NCBI RefSeq assembly: GCF_934424005.1
Contig: NZ_CAKRXI010000007.1
Coordinates: 1-64,000, forward strand
Direction: 5' to 3'
Source of the DNA: an uncultured Blautia sp.
GTDB taxonomy: Bacteria > Bacillota > Clostridia > Lachnospirales > Lachnospiraceae
Length of the DNA: 64,000 nucleotides
Shown here: in pieces, positions 42,947-51,998 of the stretch
Position numbering within the stretch: position 1 is the stretch's first letter
How the letters are laid out: the number at the start of each line of letters is the position of its first letter
Notes under the pieces: model-generated
Seen by the model: the letters and a program-made list of their open reading frames with translations, nothing else
What the model was told of the DNA's origin: nothing
The model's database searches: none
Made by a program: the position numbers and the translations under genes

Positions 42947-42975
42947 ATTATATATCATGTTTGTAACAACGTCAA
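42947..42975 (-). promoter_or_regulatory. Promoter of the wall-binding hydrolase gene
   Basis: TTGACG (42970-42975) and TATAAT (42947-42952), 17-base spacer, minus strand. A second TGTTACA motif lies within the spacer. Confidence 0.75.
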
Positions 42976-43019
42976 TAAAAAAGTAAAAACCTGCCAATAT
43001 ATTCCCCTCCTGGAGTGCA

Positions 43020-43058
43020 AAAAGGACCGGGTCAAAAACCCGATCCTGATTTTTTTAC
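43020..43058 (-). terminator. Terminator of ddh
   Basis: GGATCGGGT and ACCCGGTCC pair around a TTTTG loop and are followed by TTTTTGC on the minus strand. Confidence 0.85.
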
Positions 43059-43074
43059 AATTTCATTTCATATA

Positions 43075-44061
43075 TTACAGAAGATGTTTTCTCAGTTCAG
43101 CGCCATCCAGTACACTTAAATATGCCGGTGCAACATCAAATACTGTTTTGCATCCTTTCTGTCCTTCCTGGCTCATGCGATATGCAGCTCTCGCATATGC
43201 AACGATTACGGAAGATGTAAATTCCGGATTGGAATCCAGCTTCAGGCTGTATTCGATCACATGACTGTTCTCATCGTTCCAGCCGGTTTTGCCTGTACGG
43301 ATCACAAATCCACCATGCGGAATTCCACTGTGATCACGTTTCAGTTCTTCTTCAGAAATGAAATGTACTGTTGTATCATATTCATCAAAGTAGTTCGGCA
43401 TTGTCTTGATCTCATTTTCAATACGTGCAAGATCAGCGCCTTCCTCAGCTACTACAAAGCATTCTCTTGTATGCTTCTGTCTTGTAGTCAGTTCCGGATT
43501 TTCTCCGTTTCTGACTGCTTCCAGTGCAGCTTCTACAGGAATTGTGTACTGTTTTCCATCTTTTACTCCATCAATTCTACGAATTGCATCGGAATGTCCC
43601 TGGCTTACACCCTTGCCCCAGAATGTATAATCTTTTCCATTTGTAAGGATTGCGTTTGCATACATTCTGTTCAGGGAGAACATTCCCGGATCCCAGCCAA
43701 CAGAAATGATTCCTACATGATTGCTTTCTGATGCTGTTTTGTCAACATTTGCGAAATGTTCCGGCACTCTGGCATGTGTATCAAAACTGTCTACCACATT
43801 GAACCACTGTGCATATTTCGGTGTCTGAACCGGCAGATCTGTTGCACTTCCACCGCAGAGAATCATAACATCGATCTTATCTTTCATCTTTTCTGCTTCA
43901 TCTACATGGTAAACAGATGCTGAATCTGTAAGAATTTTTACAGTTGCAGGATCACGACGTGTAAATACTGCAACCAGTTCCATGTCCGGATTATGTTTGA
44001 TTGCGCATTCTACGCCTCTTCCAAGGTTACCATATCCTAAAATACCAATACGAATACTCAT
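43075..44061 (-). CDS. ddh: meso-Diaminopimelate dehydrogenase
   Basis: A 328-residue NADPH enzyme that forms meso-diaminopimelate from tetrahydrodipicolinate in one step, for lysine and peptidoglycan. The Rossmann start RIGILGYGNLGRGVE, the central GWDPGMFSLNR and the QGHSDAIRRIDGV motif are diagnostic. Normal length. ATG 44061 follows AGGAGGA. A single gene between terminators. The enzyme is common in Lachnospiraceae and Bacteroidetes and supports the taxonomic guess. Confidence 0.95.
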   Translation of the reverse strand: MSIRIGILGYGNLGRGVECAIKHNPDMELVAVFTRRDPATVKILTDSASVYHVDEAEKMKDKIDVMILCGGSATDLPVQTPKYAQWFNVVDSFDTHARVPEHFANVDKTASESNHVGIISVGWDPGMFSLNRMYANAILTNGKDYTFWGKGVSQGHSDAIRRIDGVKDGKQYTIPVEAALEAVRNGENPELTTRQKHTRECFVVAEEGADLARIENEIKTMPNYFDEYDTTVHFISEEELKRDHSGIPHGGFVIRTGKTGWNDENSHVIEYSLKLDSNPEFTSSVIVAYARAAYRMSQEGQKGCKTVFDVAPAYLSVLDGAELRKHLL

Positions 44062-44211
44062 TGCGATTTCCTCCTGTTATTTCACTCCGATAGCTGCTGT
44101 TTCCTCTGTTCACAACAGCTCCTCACATGCTGTTCTTTGCTGCTACATCGCTTTAGCATGACAGCACACCCATTATGATAATATCACAATCGGCAATTGT
44201 CAATTTTTTTA

Positions 44212-44258
44212 TAAAAAACCTTCTGAAATATTTTATTGATATTCCAGAAGGTCTGTTA
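44212..44258 (-). terminator. Terminator of the rlmI-to-J-protein operon
   Basis: ACCTTCTG-AATAT pairs with ATATT-CAGAAGGT, followed by TTTTTTAT on the minus strand. Confidence 0.85.
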
Positions 44259-44284
44259 TTTGTTTTCATTATTAACGATTCTTC

Positions 44285-44920
44285 TCAGCAGCAGAACACC
44301 CCACCCGGACAGCAAAGATTACATGCCAGATTGGCCAGGCAAAGCTTCATACAATAATCACTTCCGTCACTCGGCATTCCTCCAAATGGATTCTGCTGTT
44401 CCTGATACCAGGTTCCTCCGCCTTCCAGTCTCTGCAGCAACATTCGGTACTGCATATTATCCGGTTCCATATTTACTGCACTTCGTGCATCATTTAATGC
44501 ATTTACATTATTTCCCAGTCCCATGTTCGCCATTGCGGACAGATAATACCACTGGCCGTTTCTCTGCTGAAGCGATGAAAGCACATTCATTGCCTCTTTG
44601 TAATGTCGGCTGTTGATATAATTTGCCGCAGCCTGTCGGCGCACTGCCTCTTCATCCTGATACGTATTCTGGCCCTGTGTACCAAAGCCTCCAAAACCGC
44701 CATATGAATTATAGTTTCCTGAAGAACCATATTCCCGTTCTTTCATGATCTGTTCATATGCCTGCTGGACTTCTTTAAATTTTTCTTCTGCCTGTGCTTT
44801 GTTTGGATTGTTGATATTGGCATCCGGATGGTATTTACGGCTCAGTTTACGATATGCCTTCTTTATTTCATCATCAGATGCATCCCTCGAAACACCCAGC
44901 ACACTGTATGGATCAAACAT
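44285..44920 (-). CDS. J-domain protein with cysteine-rich C-terminal tail
   Basis: A 211-residue protein. Residues 1-65 are a J domain ([21 protein letters not shown] with the HPD motif in [10 protein letters not shown]) that should stimulate a DnaK-type chaperone. A Gly/Asn-rich linker and a TPR-like helical part (about 110-185) follow. The last 23 residues carry seven cysteines ([15 protein letters not shown] then CC at the end), possibly a metal site or membrane-facing patch. It is not canonical DnaJ: the zinc and substrate domains are missing. ATG 44920 follows GGGAG and overlaps the upstream gene by eight bases; the longer upstream frame lacks a ribosome site. Confidence 0.85.
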   Translation of the reverse strand: MFDPYSVLGVSRDASDDEIKKAYRKLSRKYHPDANINNPNKAQAEEKFKEVQQAYEQIMKEREYGSSGNYNSYGGFGGFGTQGQNTYQDEEAVRRQAAANYINSRHYKEAMNVLSSLQQRNGQWYYLSAMANMGLGNNVNALNDARSAVNMEPDNMQYRMLLQRLEGGGTWYQEQQNPFGGMPSDGSDYCMKLCLANLACNLCCPGGVFCC

Positions 44921-45758
44921 CTTCTTTCTCCCGTTCTTCCCTGCGCTTTTTGGATATAAGCTCAAATCTGCACCATACTCCGGAGTATAAAATATTCCGC
45001 AGGATGTCTGCATATTTTATAATAGGAAGTTTTTCAAATTCCCGACAGGTTTCTGCCATCATTAGCAGCAACATATTTTTTATCCTGTCATCAAACCCTT
45101 TTATTATATAATCTTTTGCAAAAGGATTGTAATTTCCTTTTTTTACATCATCTTCCACATCATCGTAGGCATCCATCAGGTAAATAAATTTCCCCAAATA
45201 AAATCCCATGCGACGAAGTGTAGGTTCCCAGACATCTTCTCTGTATGCAAAGATTTCTGCCATGATTCTTCCAAAACAGCCCGAAACACGATCGATATCT
45301 GTCTCTCCCTCCTGTTCCATCTCTGAAAGTTCATTCAGACAGGAAATGATCACATCGATTTTTTTCTTCCATTGCTGTTCGCTTTTTTTCTCTTTACTCT
45401 CCAGAAGCTTCCCATATGCAAGACTTAAGATTTTTTTCTCGTCATTCCAGTCATCCTTACACTTATAGTAAGTCAGAAAGATATTCATATCGGCTCCGTA
45501 TTCTGTTATGGCATTTTTCCGTACCGTCTGTTTACGTACCGGATGTACAATACATCTGGTCGTACCTTTTCTGGTCGGCGGCTCATACAACGCACTGAGC
45601 AGAAGGATCACAAATGTCATATCATAACTCAGTGTGATCTGCCCGCTTATCCCGTAACGCTCTCTCAGCTCCCTGCACAGTCCGCAGTAAAAAGAACGGT
45701 ACATATCAAAATCTTTAAATTTAATTTCCGGCTTATTCAGCACCACATATCCAAACAT
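44913..45758 (-). CDS. DUF5685 family protein of unknown function
   Basis: A 281-residue, mostly helical soluble protein, recognised as the DUF5685 type from its N-terminal [13 protein letters not shown] and [17 protein letters not shown]. It has a CxxC near residue 25 and more cysteines (TRCIV, YYKCKDD, SGCFGR). Near residue 195, [20 protein letters not shown] resembles the aspartate-rich motif of squalene/phytoene-synthase-type enzymes, but the first aspartate motif is not evident. It lies between a zinc-ribbon protein and the J-domain protein, all closely spaced, so it may be a chaperone client or a metal-dependent enzyme. Function unknown. Confidence 0.8.
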   Translation of the reverse strand: MFGYVVLNKPEIKFKDFDMYRSFYCGLCRELRERYGISGQITLSYDMTFVILLLSALYEPPTRKGTTRCIVHPVRKQTVRKNAITEYGADMNIFLTYYKCKDDWNDEKKILSLAYGKLLESKEKKSEQQWKKKIDVIISCLNELSEMEQEGETDIDRVSGCFGRIMAEIFAYREDVWEPTLRRMGFYLGKFIYLMDAYDDVEDDVKKGNYNPFAKDYIIKGFDDRIKNMLLLMMAETCREFEKLPIIKYADILRNILYSGVWCRFELISKKRREEREKEDV

Positions 45759-45781
45759 ACAGATACCTCTCTGTCAGTTTA

Positions 45782-46192
45782 TCAGCTTCTTTTGACAAAT
45801 TTCGTATGACATTTCGGACATTCAATTTCAATCTTGCCCTTTCCTTTTGGGATACGGATCTTCTGACCGCATCCCGGGCATGAATAAATATGATGGGTCT
45901 TTCTCTGGTTCATCATATTTTTTTCCCGGTTAAATCTCTGTCTGAATTTTGTTGTTGCTGCAAGGTATTTTTCATTCTCTGCATATCGCTTCTGAATGTC
46001 TCTGGACAGCATTCGATAATATGTATATAGAAGCACCAGAAGCCCTATTGTATCAAATAATGCACCAATTCTGTTTCCACCCGGGAAAAAGATAGAAATA
46101 ATGATTGCTACAAGTGCAACTCCCATTGTGAAACGTGCAAATGCGTCCACTCCATAACGTCCCTGCATAAATTTATTAAATTTATCTCTCAT
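45782..46192 (-). CDS. Small membrane protein with C-terminal zinc ribbon
   Basis: A 136-residue protein with two predicted transmembrane helices (about 21-36 and 43-60), a basic cytosolic segment, and a C-terminal zinc ribbon (YSCPGCGQKIRIPKGKG … ECPKCHTKF, two CxxC pairs). The ribbon resembles those of zinc_ribbon_2 and MJ0042-type proteins. It lies 30 bases after the rlmI-like gene and 23 bases before DUF5685, so it belongs to the operon. Function unknown. Confidence 0.8.
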   Translation of the reverse strand: MRDKFNKFMQGRYGVDAFARFTMGVALVAIIISIFFPGGNRIGALFDTIGLLVLLYTYYRMLSRDIQKRYAENEKYLAATTKFRQRFNREKNMMNQRKTHHIYSCPGCGQKIRIPKGKGKIEIECPKCHTKFVKRS

Positions 46193-46222
46193 TTAAGTCC
46201 TTCTTTCTGTCTGCTCATCCGA

Positions 46223-47425
46223 CTATTTCTCATCACATACCTGGAAGATGTAGAATTTCAGATAATAAGATTCATCAGATGCCCAGAGAATCGGGTGATC
46301 CGGTGCCTGTGTTCTGTATTCCACCTGGCGCAGTCTCTTATGTGCACTTCTGGCAGCCTGACCGATTGTTTTGGTAAACAATTCATATTCCATAAAATGG
46401 GAACAGGAACAGGTCGCAAGGAATCCTCCGTCCTTTACCAGTTTCAGTCCGCGAAGATTGATTTCCCGGTATCCCTTGACTGCATTTTTGACAGAACTGC
46501 GTGATTTGGTAAATGCCGGTGGATCCAGAATCACTACGTCATATTTTTCTCCCTCTTCTTCCAGTTTCGGGAGCAGTTCAAATACGTCTTCGCAAATAAA
46601 TTTTACTTTGTCATCCAGCCCGTTTAATTTTGCATTTTCTGTTGCCTGATTCACGGCAAGCTGCGATGCATCCACACCTGTAACTTCTTTCGCTCCGGCG
46701 ATTCCCGCATTCAGGGCAAAAGAACCTGTATGTGTGAAACAGTCCAGTACTCTTGCATCTTTGCAGAGTTTCTGGATTGCAAGACGATTGTATTTCTGAT
46801 CAAGGAAAAATCCTGTTTTCTGTCCGTCTTTGACATCTACCTGATATTTTACACCATTTTCCACAATTTCAACCAGTGTAGGAAATTCTGGTCCGATAAA
46901 GCCTTTATACAGTTCCATTCCTTCCTGTTTGCGGACCTTTGCATCACTTCTTTCATAAATACCACGAATCTGGATTCCGTCTTCTGCCAGAACTTTTTTG
47001 AGCAGTTCCAGAATCGTATTTTTCAGACGGTCAATTCCCAGTGCCAGTGACTGTACGACCAGAACATCTTCAAATTTGTCTACAACAAGTCCCGGCAAAA
47101 AATCTGCCTCTCCGAAGATCAGGCGGCAGCTGGATGTATCTGTTACTTTTTTTCTGTACTCCCATGCATCGTGCACTCGTTTCTCAAGAAATTCTTCATC
47201 AATTTTCTGATTTTCATCTCTTGTCAGCAATCTGACTGTAATCTTAGAATTCGTATTGATAAATCCTCTTCCCAGCGGATATCCGTCAAAGTCATGAATC
47301 AATACAATATCTCCATTTACAAAACTGCCCATGATCGTTGCAATTTCATTATCAAATATCCACATTCCGCCTGATTTCAGAAGACGGCCCTCTCCCTTTT
47401 TCAGTGTAACCACTGCAAGACTCAT
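46223..47425 (-). CDS. rlmI: RlmI-like class I rRNA large-subunit cytosine methyltransferase
   Basis: A 400-residue SAM-dependent RNA methyltransferase. An N-terminal PUA domain (SLAVVTLKKGEGRLLKSGG) leads to an EEHEE-like central part and the Rossmann domain, with GQKTGFFLDQKYNR, VLDCFTHTGSFAL, VVILDPPAF and the catalytic CSCSH. This is the RlmI/RlmK pattern for 23S rRNA 5-methylcytosine. The start is ATG 47425 behind AAAGGAG. First gene of the rlmI, zinc-ribbon, DUF5685, J-protein operon. Confidence 0.88.
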   Translation of the reverse strand: MSLAVVTLKKGEGRLLKSGGMWIFDNEIATIMGSFVNGDIVLIHDFDGYPLGRGFINTNSKITVRLLTRDENQKIDEEFLEKRVHDAWEYRKKVTDTSSCRLIFGEADFLPGLVVDKFEDVLVVQSLALGIDRLKNTILELLKKVLAEDGIQIRGIYERSDAKVRKQEGMELYKGFIGPEFPTLVEIVENGVKYQVDVKDGQKTGFFLDQKYNRLAIQKLCKDARVLDCFTHTGSFALNAGIAGAKEVTGVDASQLAVNQATENAKLNGLDDKVKFICEDVFELLPKLEEEGEKYDVVILDPPAFTKSRSSVKNAVKGYREINLRGLKLVKDGGFLATCSCSHFMEYELFTKTIGQAARSAHKRLRQVEYRTQAPDHPILWASDESYYLKFYIFQVCDEK

Positions 47426-47573
47426 AGTTTTTCTCCTTTCGGATCCTTCTCTTTTGGTTTTCAAAGTTATATCTGAGATAAAAAACTCTTTTTATTTTAG
47501 CACAGAAAGATATGGATTTCCAGCTTTTCACAATCTCTTCACAGCACAGTTTCCTATAAAGGACTATAAAGGA

Positions 47574-47606
47574 ATAAAAAGGATGCCTCCCCAAAGGAGA
47601 CATCCT
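47574..47606 (-). terminator. Terminator of the DUF1002 gene
   Basis: GGATGTCTCC and GGGAGGCATCC pair and are followed by TTTTTATT on the minus strand. Confidence 0.85.
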
Positions 47607-47629
47607 CATCTTGTATCGCTGTTTTTTCT

Positions 47630-49366
47630 TTAGTAAGCTTCTTCTGTAGTTCCATCTTCAGAATATGCTTCTGTATTTTCGTCAGTTCCGGCTTCTGCGG
47701 TATCTGTGGAAGTATCTTCAGATGTAGTTTCTCCATAAAGGTTTGCAAAGAACTTCATTGTATCATCATACAGTTTCTGTCTTACTTCAGCTTCTACATT
47801 TACAAGCAGATCATCATCTGCAATTTCTGTATCAATACTGAAGACTGTCTTCATTTCTTTATCCAGCACATTCAGCTCAGCCGAGAAGTATTTGTCTGTG
47901 TCTGCCGGTACATAAGAAGCCCCTGCATCATTTAATACTTTGATATAGGTTTCCAGAACTTTTTTGCTGAGTTTGGAAGCCACATCAGAATCAAGTGTTA
48001 CCGGAAGTTCTGTAACATTCGGTACAACACTCTGAAGTACAGCAAGATCTCCTTCATATTCTCCCTTACAGAACTGCTGTGCCTGCTCAAATTTTGCTTT
48101 GCCTTCTTCTGTCAGTGTTTCTGTATTCAGGGTATCTTCTGTAGAAGCATCTGTGTTTTCGTCTGTCCCTTCTGTGGAACTATCTGCATTTTCTGTTGTT
48201 CCATCTGCAGAAGTATCTGTATTTTCAGTGCTTCCATCCTCTGTTGCTGCCGGGATTTCTTCACTGCTGCTGTTATCTGTACTGCTGTCTGTGCTTTCCT
48301 GAGGTGTGTCTTCTGTAGTTCCATCTGAACTTCCATCTGTATTTACGGTTCCGTCTTCTGTCGCATCCGGAATTCCTGTGGAACTGTCGGAACTGTCACT
48401 GCTCTCACCTGCATTGTTTGTATCTGCACCTGTCTGCTCTGCAAGTCCCGGATCCTCTGTAGATGTCTCTTTGACATTTCCGCCAAGCGCGCCACTGTCT
48501 ACATTCGTTGTAATATCTTCACCGGTACCTTCATCAGCAACGTTGCTCTCGATCGGAGTCGGTGTAGGCTGCCCTTCTGCTTCTGCTTTGCTCTGTTCCA
48601 GATTCTGCTGAATATTTGCAAGAGTCTGTTTCATTTCCTGAATATCATAATTCTGCTGTGCGATCTGCTGAAGCAGTGATACGATCGTATCGATCTCATC
48701 CTGACTTAAGCTTACACCATTCTGCTCAGCGATATTATATACAATATTGTAGATTTCATCTGCATTCTGAATATTGTCACCAATGATCTGCATCTTTGCC
48801 TGGTTGATGATATTGGTTGCATTATCCTGTCCCACCTGCTGAGCCACATCACCTGTAACTACAACTTCTTTGGCTGCAAGGTCTTTCTTGGTAGAATCCA
48901 GTTCCTGTCCACTTGCAGACTCGTATGCTTTCATGACACCGGTAAGTGCACCGGTACCGGATACTTCATACGGGCATGCGGCAACAACTTCACAGTTCGT
49001 TACTCCTGCTGTAGAAAGTGCTGTTGCGATCATATTACATGTTACATAATTCAGATTGGCTGTACGCACCTTGATGCCGCCGGACTGTGTAGGTTTTACA
49101 TAGGCACAGCTCAGTGTTCTCGTTCCAATCTGTTCACTTGGGATATATTTGCCAAGCAGATCATGTTCATCCTGGTTGGTAACACTGATAACCTGAACCT
49201 GGCTTGCATCTGCCTTGAAATAATTCATCATTGTATTTTTCTGTTCGTCGGTAAGATCCGCTCCAAGTGTAACTACTTTTGATGCATCTGCCATTGCAGG
49301 AATCGGTGTGCTGACTGCCAGACACATACTGCAGAGCATTGCAACGATAACACTTCTTTTCTTCAT
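47630..49366 (-). CDS. Secreted DUF1002 protein with long Ser/Thr/Asp-rich region
   Basis: A 578-residue exported protein. Signal peptide about 1-28 (ending PIPAMAD). Residues about 30-270 are the DUF1002 domain (VVTLGADLTDEQKNTMMNYF; CAYVKPTQSGGIKVRT; VVAACPYEVSGTGALTG). Residues about 275-430 are a low-complexity stretch of repeated TEDG/STD/SSDG units, likely an extended surface stalk, followed by a further folded helical part. There is no sorting signal or membrane anchor, so it is probably secreted or wall-held by charge. ATG 49366 is eight bases after TGGAGG. Function unknown. Confidence 0.82.
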   Translation of the reverse strand: MKKRSVIVAMLCSMCLAVSTPIPAMADASKVVTLGADLTDEQKNTMMNYFKADASQVQVISVTNQDEHDLLGKYIPSEQIGTRTLSCAYVKPTQSGGIKVRTANLNYVTCNMIATALSTAGVTNCEVVAACPYEVSGTGALTGVMKAYESASGQELDSTKKDLAAKEVVVTGDVAQQVGQDNATNIINQAKMQIIGDNIQNADEIYNIVYNIAEQNGVSLSQDEIDTIVSLLQQIAQQNYDIQEMKQTLANIQQNLEQSKAEAEGQPTPTPIESNVADEGTGEDITTNVDSGALGGNVKETSTEDPGLAEQTGADTNNAGESSDSSDSSTGIPDATEDGTVNTDGSSDGTTEDTPQESTDSSTDNSSSEEIPAATEDGSTENTDTSADGTTENADSSTEGTDENTDASTEDTLNTETLTEEGKAKFEQAQQFCKGEYEGDLAVLQSVVPNVTELPVTLDSDVASKLSKKVLETYIKVLNDAGASYVPADTDKYFSAELNVLDKEMKTVFSIDTEIADDDLLVNVEAEVRQKLYDDTMKFFANLYGETTSEDTSTDTAEAGTDENTEAYSEDGTTEEAY

Positions 49367-49539
49367 ATCTTCATCCTCCATTGTTCACGCCGGCAGAAAA
49401 CCCGAGTATCTTCCAACCGGCAATTACATCTTCTTTTTAATATTCAGTATTATAACACACATTCTGTCGTAATTGTATTTTTTATTTTCTGATACCAGAC
49501 AGAATCATGGGCATGCACAGCACGAAACAATTCGCGATA

Positions 49540-50574
49540 TCATATTACTTCCATAAATACCTGAATCGTACCGCCACATACGAGCCCTTCCTCTTCCGCC
49601 TGTGAAGCAGTCATATCCACTGTGAATATCTGCCCCTGTGCCCTCTCTTCATGGATCATTCGCAAACAGAGATGCTGTACTTCACTTTCCATGCATCCGC
49701 CTCCGATCGTTCCTATGATTCTTCCATCTTCGAGGACCAGCATCTTTGTTCCGATACCTCTGGGTGCTGAACCTCTTCTTGCAACGATCGTCGCAAGTGC
49801 TTTCTTTGTGTCCGGCTCCCTCTCACCAGTCAGATAGTCCAAAAGTTCTGCGTCATAACCGCTCGTCTTACGCACACTGTTTTTCTCTTTGATCAGTTCT
49901 GAAACAATGGAGACCGCAATTTCCTCCGGTGTCTCGGCATGGATATCAAGTCCTACCGGTGTATGCATCTCATTCAAAGCCTTTCTGTCAAAACCATCTT
50001 CCTCCATCTGTTTTTTCAGAAGGGCCGATCTTCCTCTGCTTGCCATCATTCCGACATAAGCATTGGGTTTCTTCAAAATTGCCTCCATACATACCCGATC
50101 ATAACGATGCCCTCTGGTCACTACCAGAAAATACGTATCTTCACTTCCCGGAATCTGCTTCAGTGCATTTTCAAAACTGTCACAGATCACCTGATCCGCT
50201 CCTGCGCGTAGTGCTTCTCCTGCAAAACTCACACGGTCCTCCAGAACAGTCACCGTAAATCCGACTTTTCCTGCCAGAAGGATCACCTGCTGCGCCACAT
50301 GTCCTGCTCCGCAGATTACCAGATGTGCCGGCTGTTTCAGTGATTCCACAAAAAAGCTTCTCCCATCTGCTTCTGCAATACCACTCTCTCCCGGCTGCAC
50401 CAGTTCCCACAGCTGTTCTGCCTCTATGTCTCCGCTGCCACATTGTGCTTTCACTTCTCCGTCCGCCAGGAAATATCTGCTTCCGGTCTCTTTTCCCTGT
50501 ATAACGGTCACCAGAAAATTATTTCTTCCCTTCTGCCCGTCTTTCAGTACATTATATAATTCAAAAAGATTCAT
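49540..50574 (-). CDS. XdhC/CoxI-family molybdoenzyme maturation factor with permuted domains
   Basis: A 344-residue protein related to XdhC, which helps sulfurate and insert the molybdenum cofactor of xanthine-dehydrogenase-like enzymes. Here the Rossmann-type XdhC_C domain (HLVICGAGHVAQQVILLAG; TRGHRYD; YVGMMASRGR) comes before the CoxI-type domain (RRGSAPRGIGTKMLV; GTIGGGCMESEV; VCGGTIQVFMEV), the reverse of the common order. A CoxI-like fragment (NFLVTVIQGKETGSRYFLADG) precedes both. No molybdoenzyme genes are nearby. ATG 50574 follows AGGAGGG. Confidence 0.82.
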   Translation of the reverse strand: MNLFELYNVLKDGQKGRNNFLVTVIQGKETGSRYFLADGEVKAQCGSGDIEAEQLWELVQPGESGIAEADGRSFFVESLKQPAHLVICGAGHVAQQVILLAGKVGFTVTVLEDRVSFAGEALRAGADQVICDSFENALKQIPGSEDTYFLVVTRGHRYDRVCMEAILKKPNAYVGMMASRGRSALLKKQMEEDGFDRKALNEMHTPVGLDIHAETPEEIAVSIVSELIKEKNSVRKTSGYDAELLDYLTGEREPDTKKALATIVARRGSAPRGIGTKMLVLEDGRIIGTIGGGCMESEVQHLCLRMIHEERAQGQIFTVDMTASQAEEEGLVCGGTIQVFMEVI

Positions 50575-50664
50575 CTTATCCCTCCTGCGGATCTTCGGCT
50601 GTTTTATCTGCTTCAAAGTATAGCATGTCACAGGAAAGTTGTATAGCAATTCACTGTAAATAAA

Positions 50665-50725
50665 AGAAGACATACCGATGTTTCCGCATATGGACTACAT
50701 CTGCACGTCTTACTTTTACAAAACG
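50665..50725 (-). terminator. Terminator between the Fe alcohol dehydrogenase and XdhC-like genes
   Basis: AAGAC-GATG pairs imperfectly with CATC-GTCTT, followed by CTTTTATTT on the minus strand, suggesting the XdhC-like gene is separate from the upstream operon. Confidence 0.5.
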
Positions 50726-50748
50726 TTTCTCTTCGGCATATTTATCTT

Positions 50749-51933
50749 CTATAATGCCTTGTGATACAGCGCAACAATATCCTGTTTTCGCGAAGAACGT
50801 GGATTTACAGCAATATTTCCGCTCTTCATGGCATCATCTGCCATCGCATCGATCTTACTTTCAATCTCATCCTCTGATACTTCTTTTCCTTTGGCTGCCT
50901 GGCAGATAGCTGTTGTCAGATCTGTCGGAATTCCGATATCTTCATTCAGTTCACGTATTGCATCAACCAGCATCAATGGCTCGAACTCATCTTCAAATGC
51001 CGGGATCGGACTGATGTAATTATAGATCGTCAGATATCTTCCATGGTCTGCCAGTGCATTATACTCAGCGATCACCGGGAGTAGCACTGCATTTGCTACT
51101 CCATGTGGTACATCAAAAAATGCACTCACCGGATGACTCATCGCATGCACATTTCCAAGTCTTGCAAAAGAAAAGGCAATTCCTGCAAAAAGTGACCCTG
51201 TCAGCATGGCCTCTGCCGCTTCCAGATCTGTACGTCTTGCAACAAATCTGCGAATATTTTTTCCAATCAGTTCCATGGCTTTTTCTGCCATGGCATCGGA
51301 GAAAGGTGATGCAGCGGTAGAAACATATGCCTCTTCCGCATGGATAAATGCATCAATTCCACATGCCGCTGCCACAGAAGCCGGTGCAGATGTCAGAAGT
51401 TCCGGATCAAGGATTGCATATGATGGAAGAAGTTCATAACTGAATACTGTCAGTTTATAATCCCTGCTGTGATCCGTAATAACAGAAAATGCAGTCACCT
51501 CTGATCCGGTACCAGCGGTAGTCGGAATCGCGATCAGCGGAATGATCTTGCCCGGTACTTTATGTGCCCCTTCATACTCTGTGATACTGCCGCCAAATTT
51601 TGCTGTCACACCAACTGCTTTGGCAACATCCATCGGAGAGCCTCCACCAAGTGCCACGATAAAATCTGCTCCGGCTTCTTTAAATGCCTCTGTAGCCTTT
51701 TCAACAGTCGTCACGGACGGGTTGGCCTCTACATCCGTAAAGATATCCACTTTCATGCCGGCTTCTTTCAGATAATCAGCCGCTTTGTCCACAATTCCCA
51801 TTTTTCGCAGTGTAGGACCGGAAATCAGCATGGCATGGGAACCACCCAGTTTTTTTGCACATTCCGGAAGTTTTGCCATCGTTCCTGCACCTACCATAAT
51901 ATTCTGTGGAATAAAAAATTCAAATGCCTCCAT
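50749..51933 (-). CDS. Iron-containing alcohol dehydrogenase, possible 4-hydroxybutyrate-type dehydrogenase
   Basis: A 394-residue group III dehydrogenase: ALGGGSPMDVAKAVG, TTAGTGSEVTA, iron ligands in GIDAFIHAEEAY, HAMSHPVSA and VPHGVANA. It follows an APC permease, a cytidylate-kinase-like gene and a class III aminotransferase on the same strand. A reasonable job is reduction of the semialdehyde left after deamination of an omega-amino acid, for example succinate semialdehyde to 4-hydroxybutyrate. A general butanol/ethanol dehydrogenase is the alternative. ATG 51933, with GAGG ten bases upstream. Confidence 0.85.
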   Translation of the reverse strand: MEAFEFFIPQNIMVGAGTMAKLPECAKKLGGSHAMLISGPTLRKMGIVDKAADYLKEAGMKVDIFTDVEANPSVTTVEKATEAFKEAGADFIVALGGGSPMDVAKAVGVTAKFGGSITEYEGAHKVPGKIIPLIAIPTTAGTGSEVTAFSVITDHSRDYKLTVFSYELLPSYAILDPELLTSAPASVAAACGIDAFIHAEEAYVSTAASPFSDAMAEKAMELIGKNIRRFVARRTDLEAAEAMLTGSLFAGIAFSFARLGNVHAMSHPVSAFFDVPHGVANAVLLPVIAEYNALADHGRYLTIYNYISPIPAFEDEFEPLMLVDAIRELNEDIGIPTDLTTAICQAAKGKEVSEDEIESKIDAMADDAMKSGNIAVNPRSSRKQDIVALYHKAL

Positions 51934-51998
51934 AATTGATCAGCCTCTTTTCTTCTATATAATTATATCATATCATTCAAAGCTCCATATTTCCGGCC

